The translations under genes were made by a program, and so were the position numbers. From an uncultured Sphingomonadales bacterium (GTDB taxonomy: Bacteria; Pseudomonadota; Alphaproteobacteria; Sphingomonadales; Sphingomonadaceae): a stretch of 5,379 nucleotides of DNA. This document shows positions 1-5,379 of this stretch, piece after piece. Location of the stretch: the NCBI GenBank assembly GCA_903958285.1, contig CAJBSR010000003.1, positions 1 through 5,379 on the forward strand, in the 5' to 3' direction. The first letter of the stretch is position 1. Every line of letters begins with the position of its first letter. Under the pieces are notes generated by a model. It was given only the letters and a program-made list of their open reading frames with translations, was not told the DNA's origin and did no database searches.

Positions 1-1
1 G

Positions 2-40
2 ACCAAAGAAATGTTCGAACGCGTCGCCCAACCAATTTAA
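2..40 (+). CDS. C-terminal tail of an upstream gene (partial)
   Basis: A reading frame open from the window edge gives TKEMFERVAQPI and ends at TAA (38-40). The stop lies 17 bases before the next start codon, and a ribosome binding site fills that gap, which is the same tight packing seen between the other genes. Only 12 residues are visible, so no family can be named. The frame of the downstream dioxygenase is also open to the window edge, so the existence of this gene rests on the stop position and on operon logic. Confidence 0.45.
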   Translation, partial: TKEMFERVAQPI

Positions 41-42
41 CT

Positions 43-48
43 AAAGGA
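43..48 (+). promoter_or_regulatory. Ribosome binding site of the extradiol dioxygenase
   Basis: AAAGGA lies 9 bases before the ATG at 58, a good Shine-Dalgarno match at normal spacing. It settles the start, because the dioxygenase frame has no stop codon upstream within the window. That upstream stretch also contains no in-frame ATG, GTG or TTG. Confidence 0.7.
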
Positions 49-57
49 CAATTTGCG

Positions 58-960
58 ATGAGCCGTGTCACAGAGATCCGCTATGTTGGCTATGCGACGC
101 CTGATTTTGAGGCTGAGCGCGCCTTTTATGTGGACCAATGGGGTCTTGAGCCTGTCCCGTCTTCTGATGGAATGGCCTATTTCAAGGCCAAGGGTGCACC
201 TGAGCATCACGTTGTGCGTCTTCGCAAGGACCCAGCAAAACGTGTCGATGTCATCGCCCTTGCGGCGGATAGACGCACGGATGTCGATGCCCTGCATGAT
301 CGTGTTGCCGCAAACGGTGGCAAAATCGTCCATGCGCCGCAGGAACTGACCTCGCCCGGCGGTGGCTATGGCTTTCGCTTCTTCTCTCCTGATGGTCTGC
401 CTTTTGAGATTTCAAGCGACGTTGCCTCGGGGCCTACTGCGTCCATCGCACGCTGGGACGGTGTGCCGGTCAAGATCAGCCACATCGTTATGCATTCGCC
501 CGACCACAAAGCTTTGACCCAGTGGTTCATTGATGTGCTTGGTTTCCGCCTGTCCGACTGGATCGGCGATTTTATGAGCTTTTTGCGCTGTAATTCGGCG
601 CACCACCGCCTTGCGATCCTGCCCGGGCCGCCATGCCTCAACCATGTTGCATATGACATGGAAGGCGTCGACGGGATGATGCGGGGCATTCACCGGCTGA
701 AGCAGAATGACATCGATATCCGGTGGGGGCCGGGGCGGCACACCGCTGGCAACAACACCTTCAGCTACTTCGTGACGCCGGCGGGCTTCGCCGTGGAATA
801 CACGTCAGAACTTGAGGAAGTGGATGAGGCGACCTGGCAGCCATCGGTCTATCCGCCTGCGCCCTTGCTGATGGACCAGTGGTCGATCGGGGTCGGTGGG
901 CCGCAAACCATGCCGCATCCCGAAGTTGATGCCGGCCTTTTCCAGCCAGCAGGGGTCTGA
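58..960 (+). CDS. Type I extradiol ring-cleavage dioxygenase (VOC superfamily, BphC-like)
   Basis: This 300-residue protein has the two-domain vicinal-oxygen-chelate layout of type I extradiol dioxygenases, which open catechols next to the two hydroxyls using Fe(II) and O2. The N-terminal domain (about 5-120) is the non-metal copy, with Y9 in RYVGYATPD where a metal histidine could sit. The C-terminal domain (about 137-255) carries the expected ligands H142 (KISHIV), H196 (LNHVAYD) and E247 (FAVEYTSE). The second-shell residues H183, H228 and Y237 also fit; the H228-Y237-E247 spacing of 9 and 10 matches BphC as I recall it. The enzyme therefore looks active, not just a glyoxalase-fold relative. 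Length is normal for the family. The ATG at 58 has a good ribosome binding site, and the gene is followed after 3 bases by a hydrolase that could take the cleavage product. The catechol cleaved is unknown. A biphenyl-type substrate should not be assumed, because the neighbours point to methoxylated aromatic acids. Confidence 0.88.
   Translation: MSRVTEIRYVGYATPDFEAERAFYVDQWGLEPVPSSDGMAYFKAKGAPEHHVVRLRKDPAKRVDVIALAADRRTDVDALHDRVAANGGKIVHAPQELTSPGGGYGFRFFSPDGLPFEISSDVASGPTASIARWDGVPVKISHIVMHSPDHKALTQWFIDVLGFRLSDWIGDFMSFLRCNSAHHRLAILPGPPCLNHVAYDMEGVDGMMRGIHRLKQNDIDIRWGPGRHTAGNNTFSYFVTPAGFAVEYTSELEEVDEATWQPSVYPPAPLLMDQWSIGVGGPQTMPHPEVDAGLFQPAGV
951..955 (+). promoter_or_regulatory. Ribosome binding site of the alpha/beta hydrolase
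   Basis: AGGGG sits inside the last codons of the dioxygenase gene, 8 bases before the ATG at 964. Together with the 3-base gap between the genes this suggests translational coupling, so ring cleavage and hydrolysis enzymes would be made together. Confidence 0.5.
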
Positions 961-963
961 TCC

Positions 964-2142
964 ATGGCGCTATTTGAACCTTTTCCCAACTATATCTGGA
1001 ACCTCTCCGTCGCCATCGCGATGGAGTCTGGTGGCCAAGTTGGTGAAATTGTCGACATCGTTGCTGCGGCCAAAGAGGCGGCCGGAACAAGCGCCGACAA
1101 CGGCACCCAAGCCTTCATGCAAGCGTGGACGGCAAAGGCAGACACGTTGATTGAACTGGCCGCAGAGGATGAGGCGCGCGGGCGTCACTTCTCTGCTGGG
1201 GCGAAGCTCGAACGCGCCGCACTCTACCTGCTGAACGGGGAGCGGATGCAAGCGCAAGGCACACCGGGGCGCCTGGAAACCTATCAGCGCGCGCGCGATT
1301 GTTTCGGTCGCGGCATGGCGCTGGGCCAAGCCAACTGCACGCGTGTCGAAATTCCGCTGGAAAAAGGAACAATGCCGGCCTTGTGGGTGCAAGCGCCGGG
1401 AGACGGGCCACGGCCAGCTGTCGTCTATTGCAACGGGCTCGATAGCAGTAAAGAGTTGCTCTATTGGTCCGGCCTGCCGCAGGCTCTGGCGCGCAGAGGC
1501 ATTTCAACCCTTTGCGTTGATCAGCCCGGAACGGGGGAGGCTTTGCGGCTTCAGGGCCTGCCCGCCACGCCGTACAGCGAACAATGGGCTTCGCGCGCCG
1601 TGGATTGGCTGGAAGGCCAGGCCGATGTTGATGCCGCACATCTGGGGATGACCGGCATTTCGCTTGGCGGTCACTATGCGCCGCGTGCCGTAGCTTACGA
1701 GCCCCGCTTCGCGTCGGGCGCTTGCTGGGGCGCGAACCATAATTGGGCCGAAGTTCAGGAAAAGCGTCTGCGGCGCGAGGGCGAAAATCCCGTCCCGCAT
1801 TATTGGGGCCATGTGATGTGGGTCTTTGGCGCGAGCGACATGGACGACTTTCACGAAAAGACCAAAGACATGAACCTGAACGGCCATATGGACCGGATCA
1901 AGGTTCCCTTCCTCGTCACCCATGGCGAGAATGACCGGCAGATTGGCGTGGAATATGCCCATCAGGCGTTCGAACAACTGGTCAACAGCCCCAAGGCAGA
2001 GCTGAAGATATTCACCCCGCGCGAAGGCGGCGTGGAGCATGTCGGCGCCGATAACATGTCCTTTGGCAGGGACTATATTGCGGACTGGTTTGCAGACACG
2101 CTCGGCGGACGTCCTGGCGGGTCTAATCAGCCGCAGCCCTAG
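964..2142 (+). CDS. Alpha/beta hydrolase, DHPON-hydrolase/FrsA-like (probable C-C bond hydrolase)
   Basis: The protein has 392 residues: an N-terminal, mostly helical region (about 1-130), then an alpha/beta hydrolase core (about 137-380). The nucleophile elbow is GISLGG with S233. The likely acid is D324 in HGENDRQ and the likely base is H359 in GGVEHV, in the right order and spacing for a complete triad. The DQPGTGE loop (186-192) and the long N-terminal region resemble 2,6-dihydroxypseudooxynicotine hydrolase of nicotine breakdown, the FrsA/DUF1100 group and fungal Ayg1. Characterised members of that set break C-C bonds in ketonic substrates. Lying 3 bases after an extradiol dioxygenase, it is inferred to hydrolyse the ring-opened product into an acid and a smaller fragment. 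Small BphD-type meta-cleavage hydrolases are near 280 residues and lack this N-terminal extension. An esterase role cannot be excluded. No signal peptide is visible, so the enzyme is cytoplasmic. Confidence 0.82.
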   Translation: MALFEPFPNYIWNLSVAIAMESGGQVGEIVDIVAAAKEAAGTSADNGTQAFMQAWTAKADTLIELAAEDEARGRHFSAGAKLERAALYLLNGERMQAQGTPGRLETYQRARDCFGRGMALGQANCTRVEIPLEKGTMPALWVQAPGDGPRPAVVYCNGLDSSKELLYWSGLPQALARRGISTLCVDQPGTGEALRLQGLPATPYSEQWASRAVDWLEGQADVDAAHLGMTGISLGGHYAPRAVAYEPRFASGACWGANHNWAEVQEKRLRREGENPVPHYWGHVMWVFGASDMDDFHEKTKDMNLNGHMDRIKVPFLVTHGENDRQIGVEYAHQAFEQLVNSPKAELKIFTPREGGVEHVGADNMSFGRDYIADWFADTLGGRPGGSNQPQP

Positions 2143-2146
2143 AAGG
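2141..2146 (+). promoter_or_regulatory. Ribosome binding site supporting a TTG start
   Basis: AGAAGG overlaps the last two bases of the hydrolase stop codon and lies 8 bases before TTG at 2155. No ATG in this frame occurs before the codon for residue 47 of the P450, which would remove conserved N-terminal sequence. This site is therefore the main evidence that translation starts at TTG. Confidence 0.6.
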
Positions 2147-2154
2147 CCATTCCA

Positions 2155-3348
2155 TTGGCGCCGCCAGCACAAATCCCAAGTTTGGACATTGATCCTTTCG
2201 ACGACGCGTTTCTGGCAGCGCCCTATACATTTCACGGCGCACTTCGTGATGCAGGGCCAGTCATATGGCTCAAACCGATAAACTGCTTCGCTATGGCGCG
2301 ATATGCCGAGGTGTCAGCCAGCTTGAAAGACTGGCAAACCTTCGTGTCGGGGCGCGGGGTTGGTATGACCGATTTTGCGACGGATACGCCTTGGCGTCCG
2401 CCTTCGCTGTTGCTGGAAACCGATCCCCCCGTCCATGATCGCACGCGCGGCCTGATGAACAAAGTTGCCTCGCTCTCCAGCCTAAAGACTGCAATGCCGC
2501 AATGGTTCGCGAAGGCCGAAATATTGGTTGATCGCCTGCTTGGACAGACAGTGGATGGCGTTCGGGACTTGGGCGAGCAATTCCCGCTGTCCGTCTTTCC
2601 GGATTTGATCGGCATTCGTGAAGAAGGCCGGGAGCATCTCATCCCTTACGGCACAACAGCGTTCAACGGTTTTGGTCCACGCAACCGGCTTTTTGAAGAG
2701 GCGATTGCCAATGCGGCGGCGGCGTCTGCTGCGGTCATGGAGAGTTGCCGGCGCGAGAATCTTGCACCCAATGGCTGGGGCATGAAGGTTTATGAAGCCG
2801 CGGACCGCGGGGACTGCACACCGGAAGAAGCGGAGCGATTGGTTCGCTCATTTCTGACAGCCGGGCTTGATACGACCGTCAATGGCATCGGCAATATGCT
2901 GCACGCTTTTGCCCAGCATCCGGATCAATGGGCAAAACTAAGGGCGGACCCCAGCGTTGCCAAAAAGGCCTTTGAAGAAAGCCTGCGGTGGGACGGGACG
3001 GTTCAGACCTTTTTTCGAACGACATCGCGAAACGTTCCACTGCCCGACGGACATATCCCGGCGGGTTCCAAAGTAATCCTGTTTCTGGCGTCCGCAAACC
3101 GCGATCCGCGACAATGGGAACGATCAGAGGAGTTCGACATCTCCCGGTCAAGCAGCGGGCATGTCGGCTTCGGCTTTGGTATCCATCAATGTCTGGGACA
3201 GATGGTCGCAAGGATGGAAGCAGAGGCGTTGCTGAAGGCGATGATCCCGCGTGTCCGCGAAATCCGGCTGGTAGGAAAACCAGTCCGTCGCCTAAACAAC
3301 ACGCTGCATGCCCTGGCGTCTCTCCCCCTTCAACTCTTGGCCGATTAA
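2155..3348 (+). CDS. Cytochrome P450, CYP199A-like (probable aromatic-acid O-demethylase)
   Basis: A soluble bacterial P450 of 397 residues with no membrane anchor. Visible motifs are the I-helix AGLDTT (236-241) with the acid-alcohol pair D239/T240, the K-helix ExxR (E275-R278), and the heme loop FGFGIHQC with thiolate C346. Long stretches match CYP199A enzymes as I remember them: WRPPSL, AFNGFGPRN, VRSFLTAGLDTTVNG, VQTFFRTT and SANRDPRQW. The CYP199A4 residues that hold the substrate carboxylate or line the pocket (R92, S95, F182, F185, R243, S244, F298 in my recollection) correspond to R81, S84, F170, F173, R231, S232 and F286 at a near-constant offset of 11-12; S247 is T235 here. CYP199A4 removes the para-methyl from 4-methoxybenzoate and veratrate, so para-O-demethylation of an aromatic acid is the best guess. 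The start is TTG, 12 bases after the hydrolase stop, behind a good ribosome binding site. A ferredoxin and reductase are needed but are not in the window. Confidence 0.9.
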   Translation: MAPPAQIPSLDIDPFDDAFLAAPYTFHGALRDAGPVIWLKPINCFAMARYAEVSASLKDWQTFVSGRGVGMTDFATDTPWRPPSLLLETDPPVHDRTRGLMNKVASLSSLKTAMPQWFAKAEILVDRLLGQTVDGVRDLGEQFPLSVFPDLIGIREEGREHLIPYGTTAFNGFGPRNRLFEEAIANAAAASAAVMESCRRENLAPNGWGMKVYEAADRGDCTPEEAERLVRSFLTAGLDTTVNGIGNMLHAFAQHPDQWAKLRADPSVAKKAFEESLRWDGTVQTFFRTTSRNVPLPDGHIPAGSKVILFLASANRDPRQWERSEEFDISRSSSGHVGFGFGIHQCLGQMVARMEAEALLKAMIPRVREIRLVGKPVRRLNNTLHALASLPLQLLAD

Positions 3349-3358
3349 GCGAGACGTA

Positions 3359-4381
3359 ATGACGACCTATCTCAGAAACATTTGGCACATGGCCGGCTGG
3401 TCCGACGAGGTGGGTGAAGGCCTGCTGTCGCGGCGCATCTTTGACCGCAACATCGTGTTGTTCCGCACGAAGGATGGCGTTGCTGCCCTCGCTGACCGCT
3501 GCCCGCACAGATTTGCGCCGCTCAGTTTGGGTGAAAAGGTCGGTGATAACGTCGTCTGCCCTTATCATGGCCTCACATATGACGGCAGCGGCAAGTGTGT
3601 GAGAAATCCATTCTCCGACACGATCCCAGCCGCAGCGCGTGTCGATGCTTGGCATACGTTAGAAAAGCACGGCATGATCTGGCTTTGGGGTGGTGATCCC
3701 AAAGAGGCCAACCCACAGACCATCTCCGATTTCTCGATGGTTGAGGACAACGATTTCACCCGCGTTGTGCGCGGCTATACTTTGCTTGAAGCGCCTTTTG
3801 AGTTTGGCATCGATAATCTGATGGACCTGAGCCATATCGAATATGTCCACAAGGGCAGCTTCGCTGGCAACGGCGTCATCTTCAGTGGACAGCACACGAT
3901 AAAGGACGAGGGCGATACGCTTCGTTCCAATTGGTGGATGCCCGGGGTCAAAGCGCCGCCACACACCGTCGGTGTATATCCGCCGGACATGGAGACAGAT
4001 CACTGGCTCGATATGCGTTGGAATGCCCCGGCATCCATGCAACTGGAAATCGGTGCTTGTCCGGCGGGTGCTGCTCGAGAAACGGGCGTAATTGCCCAGC
4101 AGGCCCACATATTGACCCCAGCCAGCCCAACCACGACGCACTATTTCTGGGCAACCACGCGCTACCACGATCTCGATTCAGCAGAGACCGATGACTTCCT
4201 TCGTACCCTTTTTGCCCAAGCCTTTGATGAGGAGGACAAGCCCATCATCAAAGCGGCTTATGACAACCTCGAAGGACAGGATTTTTGGGACGCGCAGCCC
4301 CTTTCTTTGGGAATTGATGCGGGCGGAACGCGCGTCCGGCGTAAGTTGGAAGCCATGCTGAAAGCAGAGCGGACCGCCTGA
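3359..4381 (+). CDS. Rieske non-heme iron oxygenase, alpha subunit (VanA/dicamba O-demethylase type)
   Basis: The 340-residue protein is the length of dicamba monooxygenase and vanillate O-demethylase oxygenase subunits. The Rieske domain (about 5-110) binds 2Fe-2S through C48-P-H50 and C67-P-Y-H70, with 16 residues between the pairs. The catalytic domain begins with N152-L-M-D155-L-S-H158 and H163; H158, H163 and D292 (in DEEDKP) are the probable mononuclear iron ligands. D155 is the bridging aspartate expected to carry electrons between subunits of the trimer. These positions match dicamba monooxygenase with a constant offset of 2 in my recollection. The likely reaction is O-demethylation of a methoxyaryl acid, releasing formaldehyde; vanillate itself is possible but not proven. 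The ATG at 3359 is chosen because family members begin near YLRNxWH and the P450 gene ends 10 bases earlier; an upstream in-frame ATG at 3308 would add 17 non-family residues. Its Shine-Dalgarno sequence is weak (GAGA, 3351-3354), so coupling to the P450 gene is likely. The partner reductase is not in the window. Confidence 0.9.
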   Translation: MTTYLRNIWHMAGWSDEVGEGLLSRRIFDRNIVLFRTKDGVAALADRCPHRFAPLSLGEKVGDNVVCPYHGLTYDGSGKCVRNPFSDTIPAAARVDAWHTLEKHGMIWLWGGDPKEANPQTISDFSMVEDNDFTRVVRGYTLLEAPFEFGIDNLMDLSHIEYVHKGSFAGNGVIFSGQHTIKDEGDTLRSNWWMPGVKAPPHTVGVYPPDMETDHWLDMRWNAPASMQLEIGACPAGAARETGVIAQQAHILTPASPTTTHYFWATTRYHDLDSAETDDFLRTLFAQAFDEEDKPIIKAAYDNLEGQDFWDAQPLSLGIDAGGTRVRRKLEAMLKAERTA

Positions 4382-4383
4382 TG
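4379..4383 (+). promoter_or_regulatory. TGATG stop-start overlap (translational coupling)
   Basis: The TGA stop of the Rieske gene and the ATG of the SDR gene share the A at 4381. There is only a weak purine-rich sequence before it (GGA, 4371-4373). Re-initiation by ribosomes finishing the Rieske gene is therefore the likely way the SDR is translated. Confidence 0.6.
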
Positions 4384-5118
4384 TTCAGGCTGGACAACAA
4401 GGTTGCGATCGTCACCGGATCAACATCTGGCATTGGCCGGGCCATCGCCGAAGCATTTTGCGCGGCGGGTGCCCATGTGATCGTTTCCAGCGAAAGTGCA
4501 GAGGCGACTGCCCAAGTCAGCGCTGAGCTCGGCGCGACGGGAATCGCCTGTGACGTGACGGACCCAGAAGCGTTGAAGGCATTGATAGCTGGAACCTTGG
4601 AACTTCATGGGCAGATTGATATCCTCGTTTGCAATGCAGGCATTGCGGGCAAGAATGGCGATGCGAGTCTTGGGGATTTTGACAGAGTCATTGCCGTCAA
4701 CCTCAGAAGCCAAGTCGCACTGACTGGCCTTGCGTTGCCCCACATTGCAAAGCAGCAAGGCTCAATCATCTTGATCGCAAGCCTTGCAGGCCTTCGCGGC
4801 AACGCATCGATCAACGGCTACGCGCTGGCCAAAGCCGGGGTGGTTCAACTGGCCCGCAACATCGCAGTTCAATGGGGGCCACAAGGGGTGCGCGCGAATG
4901 CAATTTCGCCGGGTTTGATTGATACCAAGCTGCTGGCTGATCTGCCCCAGACGGGGGATTTCATGACACGCCGGATGCAAATGACACCCTTGCGTCGGGT
5001 TGGCACTGTGGAGGAAGTGGCCGGTGCTGCCGTCTTTCTTGCAAGCCCCGCGGGGGGCTTCATCACTGGCCATAATCTTGTCGTCGATGGCGGTACTCTG
5101 ATCACTGACGGGAGCTAG
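4381..5118 (+). CDS. Classical short-chain dehydrogenase/reductase (SDR)
   Basis: A complete 245-residue classical SDR with a Rossmann fold. The cofactor motif is TGSTSGIG (12-19), followed by the NAG motif (85-87). The catalytic tetrad is N107, S134, Y147 and K151, with Y-x-x-x-K as YALAK. The PG motif (ISPGLIDT) and the C-terminal GHNLVVDGG complete the family pattern. The end of the second strand reads VIVSSE, with no aspartate at the usual NAD-selecting position, so the cofactor preference is uncertain and NADP(H) is possible. It probably oxidises an alcohol or reduces a ketone on a side chain or ring-cleavage fragment. Close likeness to FabG is general to this family, and the catabolic setting argues against fatty acid synthesis. 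Its ATG shares one base with the Rieske stop (TGATG), typical of translational coupling. Confidence 0.88.
   Translation: MFRLDNKVAIVTGSTSGIGRAIAEAFCAAGAHVIVSSESAEATAQVSAELGATGIACDVTDPEALKALIAGTLELHGQIDILVCNAGIAGKNGDASLGDFDRVIAVNLRSQVALTGLALPHIAKQQGSIILIASLAGLRGNASINGYALAKAGVVQLARNIAVQWGPQGVRANAISPGLIDTKLLADLPQTGDFMTRRMQMTPLRRVGTVEEVAGAAVFLASPAGGFITGHNLVVDGGTLITDGS
5110..5114 (+). promoter_or_regulatory. Ribosome binding site of the epimerase-like gene
   Basis: GGGAG lies within the last codons of the SDR gene, 10 bases before the ATG at 5125. The spacing is slightly long but usable, and it supports the ATG as start. Confidence 0.4.
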
Positions 5119-5124
5119 CGGCCA

Positions 5125-5379
5125 ATGCGGATCATCATAACCGGCGGCGGCGGCTTTGTGGGCCGTGCATTGGCCAGCGCGCTTGAGGGGCAGCATGACC
5201 TTGTGCGCGTCGACCATCAACTGGGGACGCGGACAGGTGTAGAGGGTGATCTGTGTCATCCCGCCACCCTCGATCGGGCCTTTGCGGACGGCTGCGATGC
5301 GGTGGTTCATTTGGCAACAGTGCCGGGGGGGGCTGCCGAACAGGACCCCGCGACGGCCAAGAGCGTGAATATGGATGCC
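5125..5379 (+). CDS. NAD-dependent epimerase/dehydratase, DenD-like (partial, N-terminus only)
   Basis: Translation from ATG at 5125 gives 85 residues that run off the window end. The first strand and glycine loop, MRIIITGGGGFVG, form the TGxxGxxG nucleotide site of extended SDRs. LVRVDHQ carries an aspartate at the end of the second strand, favouring NAD(H). Next come GDL (about 46-48) and AVVHLATVPGGAAEQD (about 61-76), followed by NMDA. The pattern HLA-V-GG-AE followed by VN-D resembles DenD, D-erythronate dehydrogenase, more than sugar-nucleotide epimerases, where HLAA is usually followed by other sequence. The catalytic Ser/Tyr/Lys region is beyond the edge, so activity and substrate cannot be judged. 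The gene follows the SDR by 6 bases and probably belongs to the same operon, handling an oxidised fragment. A run of eight G (5325-5332) lies within the frame. Confidence 0.8.
   Translation, partial: MRIIITGGGGFVGRALASALEGQHDLVRVDHQLGTRTGVEGDLCHPATLDRAFADGCDAVVHLATVPGGAAEQDPATAKSVNMDA

Noticed and set aside
58..960. Reading the first gene as a glyoxalase or bleomycin-resistance protein
   Set aside because: The two-domain length and the full set of extradiol residues (H142, H183, H196, H228, Y237, E247) fit a ring-cleavage dioxygenase better.
1504..2235. A 243-codon open frame on the minus strand across the hydrolase and the start of the P450
   Set aside because: It lies opposite a hydrolase with a complete catalytic triad, crosses into the next gene and has no recognisable domain. 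Long antisense frames are common in GC-rich coding DNA.
3308..3358. An upstream in-frame ATG that would extend the Rieske protein by 17 residues
   Set aside because: The extension would overlap the P450 gene by 41 bases and adds sequence before the usual family start. The ATG at 3359 gives the family length of about 340.
2879..3655. A 258-codon open frame on the minus strand across the P450 and Rieske genes
   Set aside because: It overlaps two well-supported genes, including the P450 heme loop and the Rieske cluster, and its protein shows no family motif.
4381..5118. Calling the SDR FabG of fatty acid synthesis
   Set aside because: Likeness to FabG is generic among classical SDRs, there is no acyl carrier protein or other fatty acid synthesis gene nearby, and the operon is catabolic.
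4762..5310. A 182-codon open frame on the minus strand across the SDR end and the epimerase start
   Set aside because: Both plus-strand genes have clear cofactor motifs here. The antisense protein is rich in Cys, His and Pro without structure, as expected for a shadow frame.
1..5379. CRISPR arrays, tRNA or rRNA genes, insertion sequences and long repeats
   Set aside because: No repeated spacer pattern, transposase, terminal inverted repeats or RNA gene was seen. The window is almost wholly filled by protein-coding genes.

Overview
The window is one strand-uniform, tightly packed catabolic operon on the + strand. It holds the last codons of an upstream gene, five complete genes and the start of a sixth. 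All junctions are short: 17, 3, 12 and 10 bases, a 1-base overlap, then 6 bases. No gap is large enough for an obvious internal promoter or hairpin terminator, so the genes are probably co-transcribed from a promoter upstream of the window. The moderately high GC by eye and the aromatic-catabolic gene content fit an alphaproteobacterium, most plausibly a sphingomonad (Sphingobium/Novosphingobium-like). That assignment is an inference from style and protein resemblance, not a proof.

Layout: 2-40, C-terminal tail of an unidentified gene. 58-960, two-domain type I extradiol (VOC) ring-cleavage dioxygenase with all active-site residues present. 964-2142, alpha/beta hydrolase of the 2,6-dihydroxypseudooxynicotine hydrolase/FrsA/Ayg1 type. 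2155-3348, cytochrome P450 very like CYP199A, starting at TTG. 3359-4381, Rieske non-heme iron oxygenase alpha subunit of the VanA/dicamba O-demethylase type. 4381-5118, classical short-chain dehydrogenase/reductase. 5125 to the window end, N-terminus of an extended NAD-dependent epimerase/dehydratase resembling DenD (D-erythronate dehydrogenase).

The genes read as a pathway for a methoxylated (alkoxylated) aromatic acid. The P450 keeps the carboxylate-binding and aromatic pocket residues that I recall from CYP199A4, a para-methoxybenzoate O-demethylase. The Rieske enzyme keeps the residues of vanillate/dicamba O-demethylases. Acting in succession they could unmask a catechol, which the extradiol dioxygenase would open. 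The hydrolase would then break a C-C bond in the ring-cleavage product, and the two SDR-type enzymes would handle oxidation or reduction of a side chain or fragment. No ferredoxin or reductase for the P450 or the Rieske enzyme lies inside the window. The actual substrate cannot be read from the sequence. The unusual features are the pairing of two chemically unrelated O-demethylase types in one operon and the pairing of an extradiol dioxygenase with a DHPON-hydrolase-type rather than a BphD-type hydrolase.
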